Source: Mermis nigrescens (lineage: Eukaryota; Nematoda; Enoplea; Mermithida; Mermithidae). Taken from it: 64,000 nucleotides of DNA. Below are positions 21,566-34,075 of the stretch, in pieces; the first letter of the stretch is position 1; each line of letters opens with the position of its first letter. Below the pieces are notes generated by a model. That model saw only the letters and a list, made by a program, of their open reading frames with translations. It did no database searches and was not told where the DNA came from. The stretch covers positions 124,001-188,000 of the forward strand of contig JAVLUZ010000154.1 of the NCBI GenBank assembly GCA_036768485.1, in the 5' to 3' direction. Made by a program: the position numbers and the translations under genes.

Positions 21566-23500
21566 AAGTAGCGCCAAATGACAACCACCTGCTGCAACAA
21601 CAAAACTGACGAAGCCAGAAGGTTCTACAAGCAAACATGCATTATTGGCAGTCATCATACGCCTTTACCATCTATCAATATTGGGGGCATGAGGCCCAAA
21701 CAGCGGGGCTGAAGATATTAGCCTATGGTATCCTGGTTTTTCCACTGAGTAAGCTCATGTTCTATGCTTTGTTCTGGGCCTCTCAGCTCTGTCGGTGTGG
21801 CTCTTCTCAACACTGCCATCCTAAACAATTAGAATTATAGTGAATTAGAAGGCAAAGTACTTAACCGTCCATTTGTTGTAATTGCATTTACATCATTGGC
21901 ATAGGATAAAATTTTATTATTTATGCATGTATTGTCTTGTCGTACATATCTTTACAGTGTGTTCCTTCCCCCACTTTATACCAACCAACCTTAAGTTGCA
22001 AACAGGTTGAGGAATGTCAATTGTAAGTCTATACTAAATATCTATCTACATACATACTATTGGGCAATTCAAGACCCTAATCATATATACAAATATTCCT
22101 ACTTTTGAACTTGACTATTCTATCCTACTTGAAAAATTTTTGAGTATAACGTAGGTACATATGTATATAAGTCGTAATAAAAAGCTTTTTATGAATCCGA
22201 TCCTCGTAGATTAAAAGTCAAATTATTCCTCTTTCTAAATATGTACTTACCTGTGAATTGATTTTTCAAAAAGCTCCCCTTAAGTTGCAACCAGGTTGAG
22301 TAATAGATTTTATGTAAATCTTAGCCTTGACTTGTGTTGTGCATCTTTGTAGAATTTTCTCAAACTGAAATTGTATCTGCTTGAACTGTCAAATTTCTTT
22401 TTTGTGACTTGTAAGACTGTGTTTTTTCTGAAATTCCTATTCTTGGGATGATGTATCAAAAAATAAGACTTTTTTCTCAAACCCATCCTTATCCCTCAGA
22501 AAATGCAATTAGGTAACAAATTGACTTAAACCCGTGAGTTTGATGTTTTATTCAGTTGTAAATTTTGTAAATATTTTTACAAATTTACTTCTGTAGGGGC
22601 TGCTTGAGCGCTGGCGCTCGCTATGTTCCATCCAGAATCTTTCTGGTATAGATAGATCTCAAGTTTGAATCACCTTATGTAATTGCCACTTTTTGTGGTT
22701 GTTGCTTACATGTGGATCTTTTCCCTCTCAAATCCAATCCCTCTTATGCATAAATGTAGAGGACATTACATATATCTGCCTGCTACTTTTTTTCTCTGGC
22801 CTTTGTTCTTCATTGATACCTGCGGTGCACATAACATTTGTACGTGAATACAGTAATTTACCCTGTAATATGAATTAAACATGAGTGAAAAAGAAAAAAC
22901 CCAATATAGCAAAGGAAAATTGTTTGTAATACATACATACATACATCGACTTACATTTTGACGATAAAATAATATGCTGAAAGGTAGTACCACCAAAGTG
23001 AAAAAGAGAAAATAACTTGATAGTTAACTATATTGGTACATAGGTACATTAATGTACATAGTTCATGCCTAATTGCCTACCCCCTAGTCGTTAGCAAATT
23101 TCTTATAGGTATGGAGGTTGGAGCAGAGAAGGAAACGTGGGTTACACTAATAAGTAAATTGTTTTACTGAGCAAATTCCATGTAATCTGTTAAAAAAGCT
23201 ATAAATGTATTCAATGGATATATGTATTTATAATAACAGAAAGAATAATAGTCAAATTATGTATTGCCAGTTGATGACACTCATACCGAATATATATGAT
23301 AAAGGCAGGGATACGCGGTTTTTACAAAAAATTGAAAGATTATTGTAAATACAATGATATGAGAGGAGCGTTGCAATGCTAGACTAGATCTTTATCATAT
23401 AAGTAGACTCTAAAAAAACGAAAGTGAGATTACGCCCAGATTATAAAATTGAAAAATACCCGATATTATGATAGTTGAGCAAATTAACCAATGCGAGGTG
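21566..23500. other. Unassigned AT-rich DNA
   Basis: The only structure noted is the direct repeat CTTAAGTTGCAAACAGGTTGAG near 21990 and, with one change, near 22278. No gene or complete transposon was recognised. Confidence 0.4.
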
Positions 23501-25515
23501 ATCACAAAAATAACACACTAATTAAAAAGAGGTAAAGTATGTAGGAGATGAACAGTTTTGTTAAAATAACCTGTTTAAGCATAAAACAGAAGTGCAAACA
23601 ATAAAAAAATGGAAAATTGGTCTGGATGTTTTCCAGAAGCGCACATACTGATGCTTTGACATGGGCTGCAGGCAAATCTTTGATGCTAGTCAAGTATTTG
23701 ACTATTTCCTGCTTTTGGTGTAGATGCAGACATAAGTGGAAAAGGCGCAATTTTTTATTTACAATGTTTTTGGTGCAAAATTTGTTATAGCTGCTTCATT
23801 TTTGCAATAAATTCTATTCAATTATTTATTATTTTAACAACCCTAATTTATAAGTTACCTGTACAAAGGGCAATCATAAAAAATTTCAGTGTTTGAATTC
23901 CTCAGATCATGCTTTTAATAAATAGACAGACAACAGGGTATTTTTTAGTGCCATCCCCATTTGCACAGTCGCTAATAACAGGATAGAATGTTTGCATGCG
24001 GACCCTTTCACTAGCGCACCAAAAAGCATAGAAATGCCAGGTGACAACCAAGAATAAGGGCCTTTTGACCCTTTTTCAATGAGCTCCATACAGTACTGAC
24101 AATAAATTTTGGAAAATTTTAAAAAGTTTTCACGAATTCTAAGTTGTACAAAAAATCTATTGTCAAAGTTATCAACATAATAATTGATTTCTGGTTGTCT
24201 GGATCTGCAATGATAGAAGGACAGAAACAATACATTCCTAATAAATTCTAAGCAAACCTCCAACTTTCTTTAAAAATGCAATAAAAATGTTTAGGTTTCT
24301 GATTTTTCATCCAAAAAACCTCTGCGCATGACGTTATTGCTTGAAATGTCTTGTTAGCATAGGGCGGGTTTCCTTGGAGGTGCACTAAAAAATTCCCTGA
24401 TGGACAATATTTTTTTTATCCTAATTCCTCCTTCATTAATCATTAAAAATTAGTTTCTTCTGTAATAGAAGGTATTATATTTCCTTTCTTCACTTTTTGT
24501 ACCAATGAAAATCATTAAAAAAAATCCATATAATGTATTTATAGAAATAATTTGTGACAACAATATTTCATCTATATAATTAATTATGACATCAAAAAAT
24601 TCAAAGTTGAATTTCCAAAAAGTATTCAGTTTTACTACATAAAACAAAAATTTTGATAATATTTTACATGTTGTGAACAGGGGGATTAATATAACACAAA
24701 TTTATTACCTATAGAAAATTTAAAGATGTGAAGGGTATTATAATGTAATCAAGGGTATCTATTAATACTATGCCTTGGAAATATCCTTGAATAATTATTC
24801 TATTTTTTGCAATAATTTGGGACAATGACGAGGTATTCTATTTTAACATACTCTCAATAGACCCATTGAAAAATATTTATTTTTTCATGAATTTTGCTTT
24901 TTTCCTTAAAATTTTTTAATAATATTTCAGATGCCTACATAATTGTTGATGTTGTTGTAATATAATTTTTGTATAATATATACTGTTGCCACTTCCGGCA
25001 TAAGCTTTGGAGGACAAAGTACTTCTAGCTTTTCAGTTGTAGCATAGGAGTGTTTGCTGTAATTCGGCATTGGCAATTCAATAAATTCGGAAATTGCAGC
25101 AATTGTCATTATTTCCATGACCAACTCCTGATATAAATTCATACGTAATTTTGATACATAATATATGCTTTACTACATCTGTGTGTTATGTATTTTTACT
25201 TCTTCATTTGTTTGTCTGCAAAGACTTAGAATTTTTTTGCAGAAAAATGTTTTTACTTCTCTCATAGAAACCTCACAATTCAATCATGTTTATTGGATTA
25301 TTCAAAATTTTTTGAAAATTATTCAGAGTATTATAATTGCAAATTTGTAAAAAATATAATGAGTTTTGTACGATGCCAGTTTCTAAAATTTCCATGGTCT
25401 CGAGGCTGGATTCAAAACTCAATGAATCTTTGCTAATAATCTTGTTCAAAAAGTCAATATTAAAACCAATTTTCTAGTCACCCATTACTATTTCTTTCAA
25501 AGTATTGTCAAGAGT
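23501..25515 (-). other. Unassigned region with minus-strand open frames
   Basis: Minus-strand frames at 23502-23750, 23907-24263 (118 residues) and 24927-25142 share orientation and modest complexity, so they could be exons of one unrecognised gene. I see no domain, and their joining is not supported. Confidence 0.3.
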
Positions 25516-25690
25516 ATCCATTTGAGATTTGTAGTCAATGAAATTATCATTAGATTCAGAATTCATTTTTGTCAAAAAGTTGTATAACAGAGGACAAAAC
25601 ATATCCATTTGAGATTTGCAGTCAATGAAATTATCATTAGATTTAGAATTCATTCTTGTAAAAAAGTCATATAACAGAGGACAAAACAAA
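25516..25690 (-). repeat. 87-bp tandem duplication inside a minus-strand open frame
   Basis: Two units of exactly 87 bp (from 25516 and 25603) differ at about eight positions. In the minus frame 25474-25707 they encode two 29-residue repeats with the core MNSxSNDNFIDxKSQMD. The reading frame is kept because 87 is divisible by three. The protein is unknown. Confidence 0.75.
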
Positions 25691-25764
25691 AAAATACAAC
25701 ATGTCATTTGAATATTTTGTTTGAACTATACTACAACCTTTTGTATCCTCTTTAGTTATAAAAA

Positions 25765-26480
25765 ATATTAGTAAACTAATTTTTTTTGTTGTTTAAACTG
25801 TATGATATTTTGGTATACTATTTTCTGACTGTTAAAATTAGTACATTAAAACATTGAGCGTTAAAATTAGTATACTAATTTTATTAGTCATTAAAATTAG
25901 TATGCTAATTTATACATTGATTGTTTCAATGTTAATTTAAGGATTCACACGGCTAAATATAATCAATAATCATAATTAAATTGTCTTTTTTACCTAATTT
26001 CTTTTTTTTAATTTGTTTGACTTGAAATATTCTTTACACTCCACACGGTTGTTTTGTTTATGTTTTATACACACGTAATCACGTATGTATGCTAATTTTT
26101 TAATAGTTTTTAAGTGTTATGTGCTGATAAACGAATGCTTATGTATGCTACTTTTATAATAGTTTTTTATGTGTTATGCATTGATAAACATATGTTTACA
26201 TTGATTTTTAACTATTTTTATGTGTTATGAAATGAGTTTTTGACTAGTTTCTGACTCTTTTTCTCAATTTAATACTCTAATTTTTAGTACGCTAATTTTT
26301 GACATGTATGAACGAAATTTAATACACTAATTTTTTAGTATGCTAATTTTTTGGGGGTACTCCGAACACGTCTGGACATGAATAATTAGTAAACTAATTT
26401 GAGAGTTTCTGAATTTTTGGCACAATGCCAGCTCAATTCTGATTAGTTGAAAATATTAGTGTACTAATTTTTGGTATGCA
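25765..26480. repeat. Cluster of TTAGTANNCTAA palindromes
   Basis: At least seven copies of ATTAGTAxxCTAATTT lie in 0.7 kb: near 25769, 25866, 25894, 26285, 26335, 26386 and 26455, with half-sites between. Each is an 18-bp near-palindrome. The pattern looks like repeated insertion footprints or clustered protein sites. It lies upstream of the Polinton polymerase remnant. Confidence 0.6.
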
Positions 26481-26499
26481 AGGAACCGCATGAAGAGCA

Positions 26500-27180
26500 A
26501 AACTAGTCTCTGCTAATTTTATAGAAATTTCCTCTGCTGATCAGTTGCTTGTTGAATTCACTCTCTGCTAATTCTTTCAAATCTACTGCTGCATTCATCA
26601 AATTTACTGCTTATTTTGTCAATTTTGCTCAAGGAAAATGAATCGCTATTTTTGTCAAAATCACTTTGGATTCCCAAGCATCAATCACCTTTGCTAATAG
26701 CTGAAGGACCTTATTGCCTCCCGGATTTGGATCAACAGCCTGGCTTTAGATGAACGCTATTTGGAGAAGATGGAACAACCTTGGCTGGGACATTTTGCTT
26801 ATTTTGGCCGACTTTTGGAGCTTTATGCTGTAAGAAAACGACCCAAACATGACTGGGCCCGCCCTGACTTTGGAATCACTGCAATTTATGGTGGATTTGC
26901 AGCTATGTTCAGGCAAGCCTAGCATATTGACATATATTTTGTAGAATTTTGTTAAAAAGGGGCTAAAAAGAGTTGAGTCTGGAAGTGTTGCATTCTGGAA
27001 TGCCATCTTGGGAATGCAGGAGGAAGGCAGTGGGCAGATTGGCGGTGGCCTATCTTTGAAGAAATTTTACGAGTTGGGAGAGATGTGTTGCTTAAGGGTG
27101 TGGCAGTTTGGCTCTGGCGCTTGGGGGTACAGCCTACAGCTGAAGCGCATAAATGAGGTCCAAAATTTTAGACTTCTCAT
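26500..27180 (+). other. Possible upstream part of the Polinton remnant
   Basis: GC content rises here relative to the flanks and short plus frames are present, but no domain is readable. Confidence 0.35.
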
Positions 27181-27189
27181 TTGATCAGT

Positions 27190-29002
27190 TTCAGATCATA
27201 CACTTGAGTGGATTTTAGATGGCTGTGCTCTCATGGACAAAGTCGGAGTCAAACTGATGCATGCATCTCTTGACCGCAGAGTACTAATTCTGTTCTGCCA
27301 CTGACAACTGCTCAATGCTGACCGCATTCTCAGCGTGGTTGAACGCGTGAGCTAACCCAAACACGACTTTCTTTTCAATGATCTGCTTCTTTTAATGTAG
27401 TTATTGTTGACGCCCTTATGGGGGCCATAATTCATCATAACAAGCTTAAAAAAACTTGCATTGTTAACTGGGATACCTGGTTTGCCCGCCATTGCGGGAA
27501 CGGGGGTTGCTTTATTCAAATTGAAAATAAAATGGATAAATTGTGCCTCACCCGGGCCATAGCGGTTGCTTGTGCTTGCCTAGATGGGGACTAAAAGTGG
27601 GAAAGTATCAGGAAGGGGGATAAGTGGGGTGGGGCCCTGCAGAAGAAATTAGCCGCTGAGCTAATGGAAGCTGTGAGGCTAGGCGAGCTCAGGGGACTCT
27701 GTGGCTTGGAAGAGGCAGAAAAAATTTAAAATTTTCTGACTCTTAATTTTTGAATTGAAATTTATTCTAAGGATTGCATAGATGCTCTAATTTATGCAGG
27801 TCCTGAATCTAATAAAATCATTCACTTGTAGTTGCATCATAACCACTTTGATGTTATTACACGCATGCAAGCATTCTTTAATGCATCTTACTACTGCAAA
27901 AAATGCGATAAAGGCTATAATCATTCTGAAAATCATATTTGTAATAGAGGCGCTTGCAATCGTTGTGATGCTGCCCCCTAATGGCTTTTGATTATATGGA
28001 AATATTGTTCTGATTGTAATAGATGATTTATGAGCAAAAGTTGGTTTGATAATCATAAAATTGGTAAAAAATTTGAAAAGGGCAAAAAAGCAAGTCTGTC
28101 GGTTTGCTCAACCATCAGCCACTGTAAGAAATGTAATTAATTGCTTAAAAATAGTAAAAATGGTAAAAACCAAATATGCGGGCAAATTTATTGTACTACT
28201 TGTTGTATGAACATTGGCAAAATTAATCATAGATGCTATATGATTCCAATCCCACCCAATCCCGGACCCAAAAAAACTGACTTTTATTTTTTTGATTTTG
28301 AAACTTGTCAGGATAAAGAGTTTGGCAAAAATAAACAAATGGATACAAATTTCAAGCATACCCCCAATTGCTGTGTTGTGTACAAAGCTTGCAAAAGCTG
28401 TATAAATGAAGAATTGGGAATTTGCGCAAGATACTATTTTAATAAATATTATTTTTCTGGTCAAAATTGCTTAAACTAATTTTGTCATTGGTTGTTTAGT
28501 AAAGAAAATGAAGGCACTACTGTATTAGCTCATAATGCGAGCGCTTTTGATTGACAGTTTTTGCTGAAATATTTTCAAGATGATGCTACAATTACTCCTT
28601 CATGGGCTGCAAATCTTGATGTTGGGAGTTGGAAAAGTGCGGATCATTGACTCCCTGAATTTTCTCCCCTCGGCCTTATTGTCTCCACCAAAAACCTTTG
28701 GGATTTTGGAACTAAACAAAGGGTATTTCCCCCATTTTTTTAATACACTCAAAAATTGGAACTTTTCTGGCACTTTACCTGATATTGACTTTTATGCCCC
28801 TAATAATATGAAAGAAGCAGGGGCGGCAGTCTTCTTGAAGTTGATGATAAAAGCGTTACCTACCAACTTTCTTACATTGCCTATAGTCATCATAGTTTTC
28901 AAAATGGAACTCAAATATATCACCCTCGTTTTATGGTTTGATTTCCACAGAAGATTTTGTATTCTAAAAATCACCTTTGTGTCGCATTTTTTGACACTTT
29001 AG
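27190..29002 (+). pseudogene. Polinton/Maverick protein-primed DNA polymerase B, fragment
   Basis: N-terminal half of a family B polymerase of the type carried by Polinton/Maverick elements, read across several frames. Landmarks in order are a block ending NADRILSVVERV (about 27320), then LCLTRAIAVACACLDGD (about 27545), and a paired CxxC zinc-binding stretch YCKKCDKGYNHSENHIC (about 27890). Next come the 3'-5' exonuclease motif I FFDFETCQD (about 28290), motif II LAHNASAFD (about 28527), and the diagnostic KGYFPHFF (about 28725). The polymerase palm is absent because homology stops near 29000. In-frame stops occur at least at about 27588, 28136, 28478, 28554 and 28648, with several frame changes. 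No integrase, protease, ATPase or capsid gene was found. It is an old truncated relic. Confidence 0.85.
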
Positions 29003-29419
29003 GTAGGTAGGTTGTAGGTGGGTAAATACTTGCAGTTTGGCAGGCCTACAGAAAATTTTTCAAATTTTTTTGAGATTCAGTATAATAAGGTCAATTCTTA
29101 TTTGGTGATCATGGATGTGGCATCTGCTTCCATTACACTCATGTAGGTTTTTAGTTATTTCAAATTTTAAAGTTCTCAGGAATGGAATTGCTTTTTAAAA
29201 ATGTTTAAAGAATTGTTTAGTAAAAAGCTTAAAAACCTTGCTTCTAAATTCCTTAAATTAATTGAGTAATCATAAAGCCTTTTCCAAATGATAGGTATAA
29301 TTATTATATCCACAAACAATTATAGCCTACATACTTAACCAACCATAAGTGCCAATTTAATCTCCTCACCTTCGTTTGCCATTCCTATTTCATTCTTTTG
29401 GGCAACTTACCTTTGTGCA
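29003..29419. other. Unassigned AT-rich DNA
   Basis: It lies between the Polinton relic and the start of the ZMYM1-like gene; no promoter element is convincing. Confidence 0.35.
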
Positions 29420-30057
29420 ATGAAGCGCAAATCTGGCCTTGAATCATTTGGCTTTATTAGAAATAGGACATTAGCTGAGGAGGGTGCGCCTATGGTAGCA
29501 GCTGATATTAATCTTGAAGCAGGTGATTCATTAAATGATGCAACAGACTTAAGCAGTTCTGCATCAACAGTGATCAACCTCTGCTATGACATAGGCGAGC
29601 TAGTTGGCAAAAACGTTTCGGATAGCGTAAAACTGAATGTTGTTGAAACAAAATGGAGCGCACTAAATAATTTTTGATGGCCGTTCACAGTTAGAATTTT
29701 GAAAGGGAAGGAAGAAAAGTGCTTTTTGCGAGCCCAGCATTTCAAAGAATATCCTTTTCTCGTTTTTTCTACTTCAAAGCAAGGACTTTTTTTGCAAGTT
29801 CTGTGTTCTTTTCCATACTGGTGGGAGCGCGGGACGTGGTTCTCAGAAATTGGGCTGCCTTGTGAATACAGCACTCACAAAGACAAAGTACGACCAAATG
29901 TTTGGTACTGATGGATATGTTACCGCACATGCTGCTGCTGAATACCATGAGGCTTCCGTGTTAAGAGCAGTTGAGAAACGTTGAAAAAGCCTGGTTCTGA
30001 TATTTTATCTCAGATTGATTCAAATAGAACAAAGCTAATTGAAGAAAACTGCAGAAG
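29420..30057 (+). pseudogene. ZMYM1-like / DUF4371 hAT-type gene, exon 1
   Basis: First recognisable exon of a gene of the zinc-finger MYM-type 1-like class (TTF-type zinc finger, DUF4371, hAT dimerisation domain). It starts at ATG 29420. It reads an acidic leader, DIGELVGKNVSDSVKL, then HFKEYPFLVFSTSKQGLF, then a cysteine pair in the shifted frame and YDQMFGTDGYVTAHAAAEYH. Lesions are a TGA at 29675-29677, a frameshift in the T-run at about 29790, a TGA at 29982-29984 and a frameshift soon after. It ends in NCRR at a donor AGAAG|GTTAAT (phase 2). The phase and sequence continue exactly at 40991, 10.9 kb away. Confidence 0.85.
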
Positions 30058-30440
30058 GTTAATTATTCTCTGCTGAATTTAGGACCTGCCCTGGAGCCCT
30101 GCGTGGGGCGGGTTGCCCCGCCCTGCCCCGCAGGCCTGCGCAGGCATTTTGCGGGGCCAGTCACACGGCTGGTGGAGCGGGGCGGGGCGGGCTTTATTTG
30201 CTAAAAATTTTGGCGGGGCAGGGCGGGCCTTTCTTTTGTTTTAAATTTTTGTTGTGCAAAAGGATACATGCACAAAATTGATTTCCATGCACAAGGTTTT
30301 GCGAAATTGACTATAGTTCTAAGTAATGCTCTGCTGCTCATCCTCTGAATAAATACTTAATGAGATAGAACACATGGGGGCTGTTACAATAATACAAATT
30401 AAAATAATCCAGCTTTACCATGCATAAGCTAACATATATA

Positions 30441-31239
30441 CAGTGTTAAAGAAAAACAAAACCCATATTTGACCTTGTAACTTCCCAATGGCTCGCTCAA
30501 TTCCAATGCAAATTGTTTCAAGCGATTGACAAAAACCTTCGTAAGAAACTTGCCAAGTTTTGTATTAGTAGCTTGCTCTGTTCTTGTGCAACGCGCAATT
30601 GTGTAAAAGTCGTTTTTTTCATTAAATACAATGCGTGTTCAGAAATAAATCATGTGTTTGCAATGTTGTAGCTTCTAATCAAGTGAACAGTTTAGAATAC
30701 AGTCTGCTCTATTCAAAAGCCTTTTTGTCTAGCTGTTAGCCTGTAAATTTTTGTACTATTCCGCTACTTGGTTCAAGAGTTATTGAGCTTTTGCCAAATG
30801 TCATTCCTTAGGTCATTCACAAGCGCAAGCAACTCGCTGCTTATTTTGTCATTGCTGGCTCAATTGCCGAGGGAGTGACCTTAGGCAAAAGCTTAATAGC
30901 TCTTGAACCTACAAACAAAATAAAAGTAAATTTTAGAGGCAACTAGCTAGATAAATGAGCTTTTGATTGAAGCTAACTGTATTCTAAAATGTTTACTCGA
31001 TCTAAAGCTACAATGTCGCAAACACATATTCATTTCTTACGACACATTGTATTTAATAAAAAATTGACTTTTACCCAAATGCGCATTGTGCAAGAGCAAA
31101 TAAAGCTGCAAAAATGAAACTTTGCAAGATCATTATGAAGGTTTTTATCTATTGATTAAAGCAAGTTGCATTCAAATTGAGCGATTTGTTTTGAAGTTAC
31201 AAGGTCTGATATGGGTTTCGTTTTTTCTGAAACACTCTG
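30441..31239. mobile_element. Tc1/mariner-type non-autonomous element with about 50-bp TIRs
   Basis: The left end CAGTGTTAAAGAAAAACAAA and right end TTTTTTCTGAAACACTCTG are inverted repeats that continue inward through ACCCATATTTGACCTTGTAACTT. Both flanks carry TA within ATATATA. The interior shows a second inverted set (CTCAATTCCAATGCAAATTG near 30495 and TTGCATTCAAATTGAGCG near 31167). There is no transposase. Confidence 0.8.
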
Positions 31240-31543
31240 TATATATAGGTAGACAGGTACCTACACACACACGTGTGCGTGGGGGGTTTGGGTGGGCATG
31301 CACCCACCAGAAGTTGAAATAACCCCCTTCCAGAAATCAAAATACCCCCCCCCCCCCCCAGAAAAAATTTTTTTTTGCTTTTTCAGCAATTTTTTTGATG
31401 CCATTGGATAGTGCTTGATGAGAAACGTCAAAAAATGGTGTTTTTTGCCATACAACCAATTTTAAGACCATTTTTTGACCTTTAAAAATTTTTTCAACCC
31501 CCAGAAATTTTTTCACCCCCCCCAGAATTTTGGTGCTGCCCAC

Positions 31544-31640
31544 TAGTGATCGACCGGGGCCCCGGCCCCGGCCCCGGCAATCCCCGGCCATTTTTAAGCA
31601 TCCCCGGCCCCGGCCGCGGCAATGTCAAAAAATGGCCGGG
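31544..31640 (+). repeat. hAT left TIR and CCCCGG subterminal array
   Basis: GACCGGGGCCCCGGCCCCGG and related words, with the mirrored set at 39808-39892. This is likely the transposase-binding region by analogy with hAT subterminal repeats. Confidence 0.7.
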
Positions 31641-32019
31641 GCTGAGGAAAAATTTAGTGTAATTCGTATTTGTACAAGGATGTGATACTGCCACTTATTT
31701 ATCAATGGGCAAGTGTTAATTTTTCGAGAACTGCACTGATTCGACCATATGTATGCATAGTCCTTGTTATATCTTTGCTACTGTGCATGAATGAGCTTTT
31801 ACTGAATAAATGTTCAGGAAAATCTGCATCTTTTGATTCCTTCACTTAACTCATTAAACCAAATGCTACTTTTATCTCATTTATTTGTAGCTAGTGGTTA
31901 AAAGATTTAGAGTTGACAAATACGTTCCATTTCTAGTTAGAAATTGTACGTTTTCAAAAAGACAATTTTTACAAAAAAAACACTTACATTTAATTGAACG
32001 GGAACCGCCTGCTTTAAAA

Positions 32020-32320
32020 CGCGTTTCTTGTGTAATAGTTGGAAGTTAATTGTAATCAAATGTAAACTGCGCTGCAGAATCGCGTCCGATCCGATAAACT
32101 ATATATGTTTACATCCAATACCTATTACACCCAATTGTGCTACATCTCTGTGATTCCACTATACCGCGTTTCTTGCGTAATATTTATTGCAGCAAAAGTG
32201 AATAATAGGCGGAAGTAAACTACACTGCAGTATTGCGACCGATACGATAAGCTAAATATTTCTAATTTATTACGTCCAATACCTATTCCGTCCAATTGCT
32301 ACATCTTTGTGATCCACTAC
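32020..32320 (+). repeat. Direct duplication of about 146 bp in the hAT 5' region
   Basis: Two units share GCGTTTCTTG, GGAAGT, AACTxCxCTGCAG, CGATAxGATAA, CCAATACCTATT and GCTACATCT. They lie upstream of the transposase start, so they could be promoter or subterminal sequence. Confidence 0.65.
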
Positions 32321-32956
32321 TTCTGTTTCTGGTTCTGTTAGTGATGATTATTACTTCTATTTTTCATCAGAGCTTTCTCTTTTATATTCAGTGTCTTTGT
32401 TTCTTATTTTAACTTGCTTGGAAAATTTATGCTCTGTTAGGTAATTGTTTGTGTGCTATCATTTCTACTCGCTTCCAGATAAGCACAGTGAAAAATTTCT
32501 GGGGAGGGGGAGGTGGATGCAATCCAAATAAATTTTTTAAAGTGCCTTTCTTACCGTAAAAACGCTTTAAATGCGTAACACAAAAAATTTTAATAAATTG
32601 CATTGAATTGACCAAAATATAGTCAGAAAGAGACTAATTATTGACAATTTGGCGCAAAGCGCCAAAAATTGACAATTTTGAGCCATTTAAACGCTAAAAA
32701 CTCTTAAATCTAGACATTCCCTATGATTTTTCTAAAAAAGTGTGAATTCTGGGAGGGGTGACAAATTTTTTGCGTTAGGTGAAAATTTTTTTTCGTGTGA
32801 GGGGGTTGAAAACTCCCCGAGCCCCCATGATCATGTATGCTCGCTTCTATAAGTTAGCTCTCACTGAAATTTTCCATTTAGATTACATCAAATCGCAATT
32901 ATATTCAGTTACTGTTTTTAGGATTTATAACAAATTTATTTTTGTTTGCTATATGA

Positions 32957-33873
32957 ATGACTAGCAGCCAGGAGTCCGTAGTTTGGCAATTTTTTGAAAT
33001 TGACCCTACAGATCAGACGACAGCAAAGTGCATCAAATGTGAAAAAATATACAGTCGAGGAAAAACGCCTAAAACATATTCAACAAAAAGCTTGCACGAT
33101 CATCTGAAGAAGAAACATAAACACAAATATGAAGCAGCTCAGGAAAAGAAGGATGAAGAGCGAACAAATGATTGTGCATCGCGTGCCGAATCCGTCAAAC
33201 GCATGAAAAGCTTGAAAGATGTCGAAGGAGAAAGAACAAATCCTAAGCAGCTCAAAGTTGATGAGCTGTTTCAATCGCGCCAAAAATACAACGCAACTCA
33301 CCAGGATCAGATTAAGCTAAAATTCAAGCTGATGGAGTGGTTGGCAGATGCAGGACTGCCTTATACAGTGGTTAAGAACAATCAATTTAGATTATTCATT
33401 GATATGTTGAATGGCCGATTCAATATTCCTACTGAAAAATACCTTAGATCAGCATTGATGCCTGAAATGTACATACGTGTAAAGCAAGAAGTGCGGCGCT
33501 TAGTTCAATAAAAGGCAGAATTTTGTTCAATTACGACGGATATTTGGAGTTCTGCCGCTATGGACGCATACTTAGCAATCACGGTCCACTTTATTGAAAA
33601 TGAGACTTGGGAGCGTAAGGCAGTTGTGGTCGAATGCTTGCCTTTTTGGATACACATTCAGGAGAACACATAGCCACAGCTTTAAAGAAGGTTCTTAAAG
33701 AATTTGGCATTCTGGATAAATTACATATTGTGGTCAGGGATAACGGAGCCAATGTCATAAAAGCTATGGAAGTAGGAAATTTCAAAAGTATTGGATGCTT
33801 TTTGCATAGCCTCCATTTAGTTGTGCAAAATAGCCTATCAAGCCAGCAAGCCGTTGTTAATTTACTATCAAAA
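32957..33873 (+). pseudogene. BED-hAT transposase (ZBED-like), exon 1
   Basis: The start is ATG 32957. Residues about 8-55 form a BED zinc finger: VWQFFEID, CIKC, then HDHLKKKHKHKY with the ligand His residues. A linker follows, then FRLFIDMLNGRFNIPTEKYL, TTDIWSSAAMDAYLAITVHF with the first catalytic Asp, HSGEHIATALKKVLKEF, and VVRDNGANVIKAM with the second. Two lesions: a TAA stop at 33509-33511 between LVQ and KAEFC, and loss of one T in the T-run at about 33642. It ends at TCAAAA|GTAAGC in phase 0. With the T restored in the count, all seven exon phases match. Confidence 0.92.
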
Positions 33874-33883
33874 GTAAGCTAAC

Positions 33884-34075
33884 CACACTTGGGTGTAAGG
33901 GTCTTAGGGGAATTATGCACCCCCCCCCAAGATCTGCTGGACCACCCGGAATTTGGCGGACCCCCTAAATCGATATTTGTTGCTATAACCCCAGAATTGC
34001 TAGTTTTGCACTTTTTTGCCACTTGACCCTATTCGGACCCCCATAATTTTTTTGCTGCCCAGGTATGCACCCAGT
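33884..34075 (-). repeat. Repeat family B in hAT intron 1
   Basis: It starts CACACTTGGGTG, 10 bp after the exon 1 donor, and contains GGCGGACCCCCTAAATCGAT and GACCCCCATAA. It ends GCTGCCCAGGTATG. Confidence 0.65.

Noticed and set aside
28792..28974. Minus-strand frame within the Polinton region
   Set aside because: Antisense of the polymerase fragment, which carries the recognisable motifs on the plus strand.
30090..30230. CpG island near an exon
   Set aside because: The GGCGGGGC blocks sit at both ends of a TSD-flanked hAT-like MITE (30092 and 40467).
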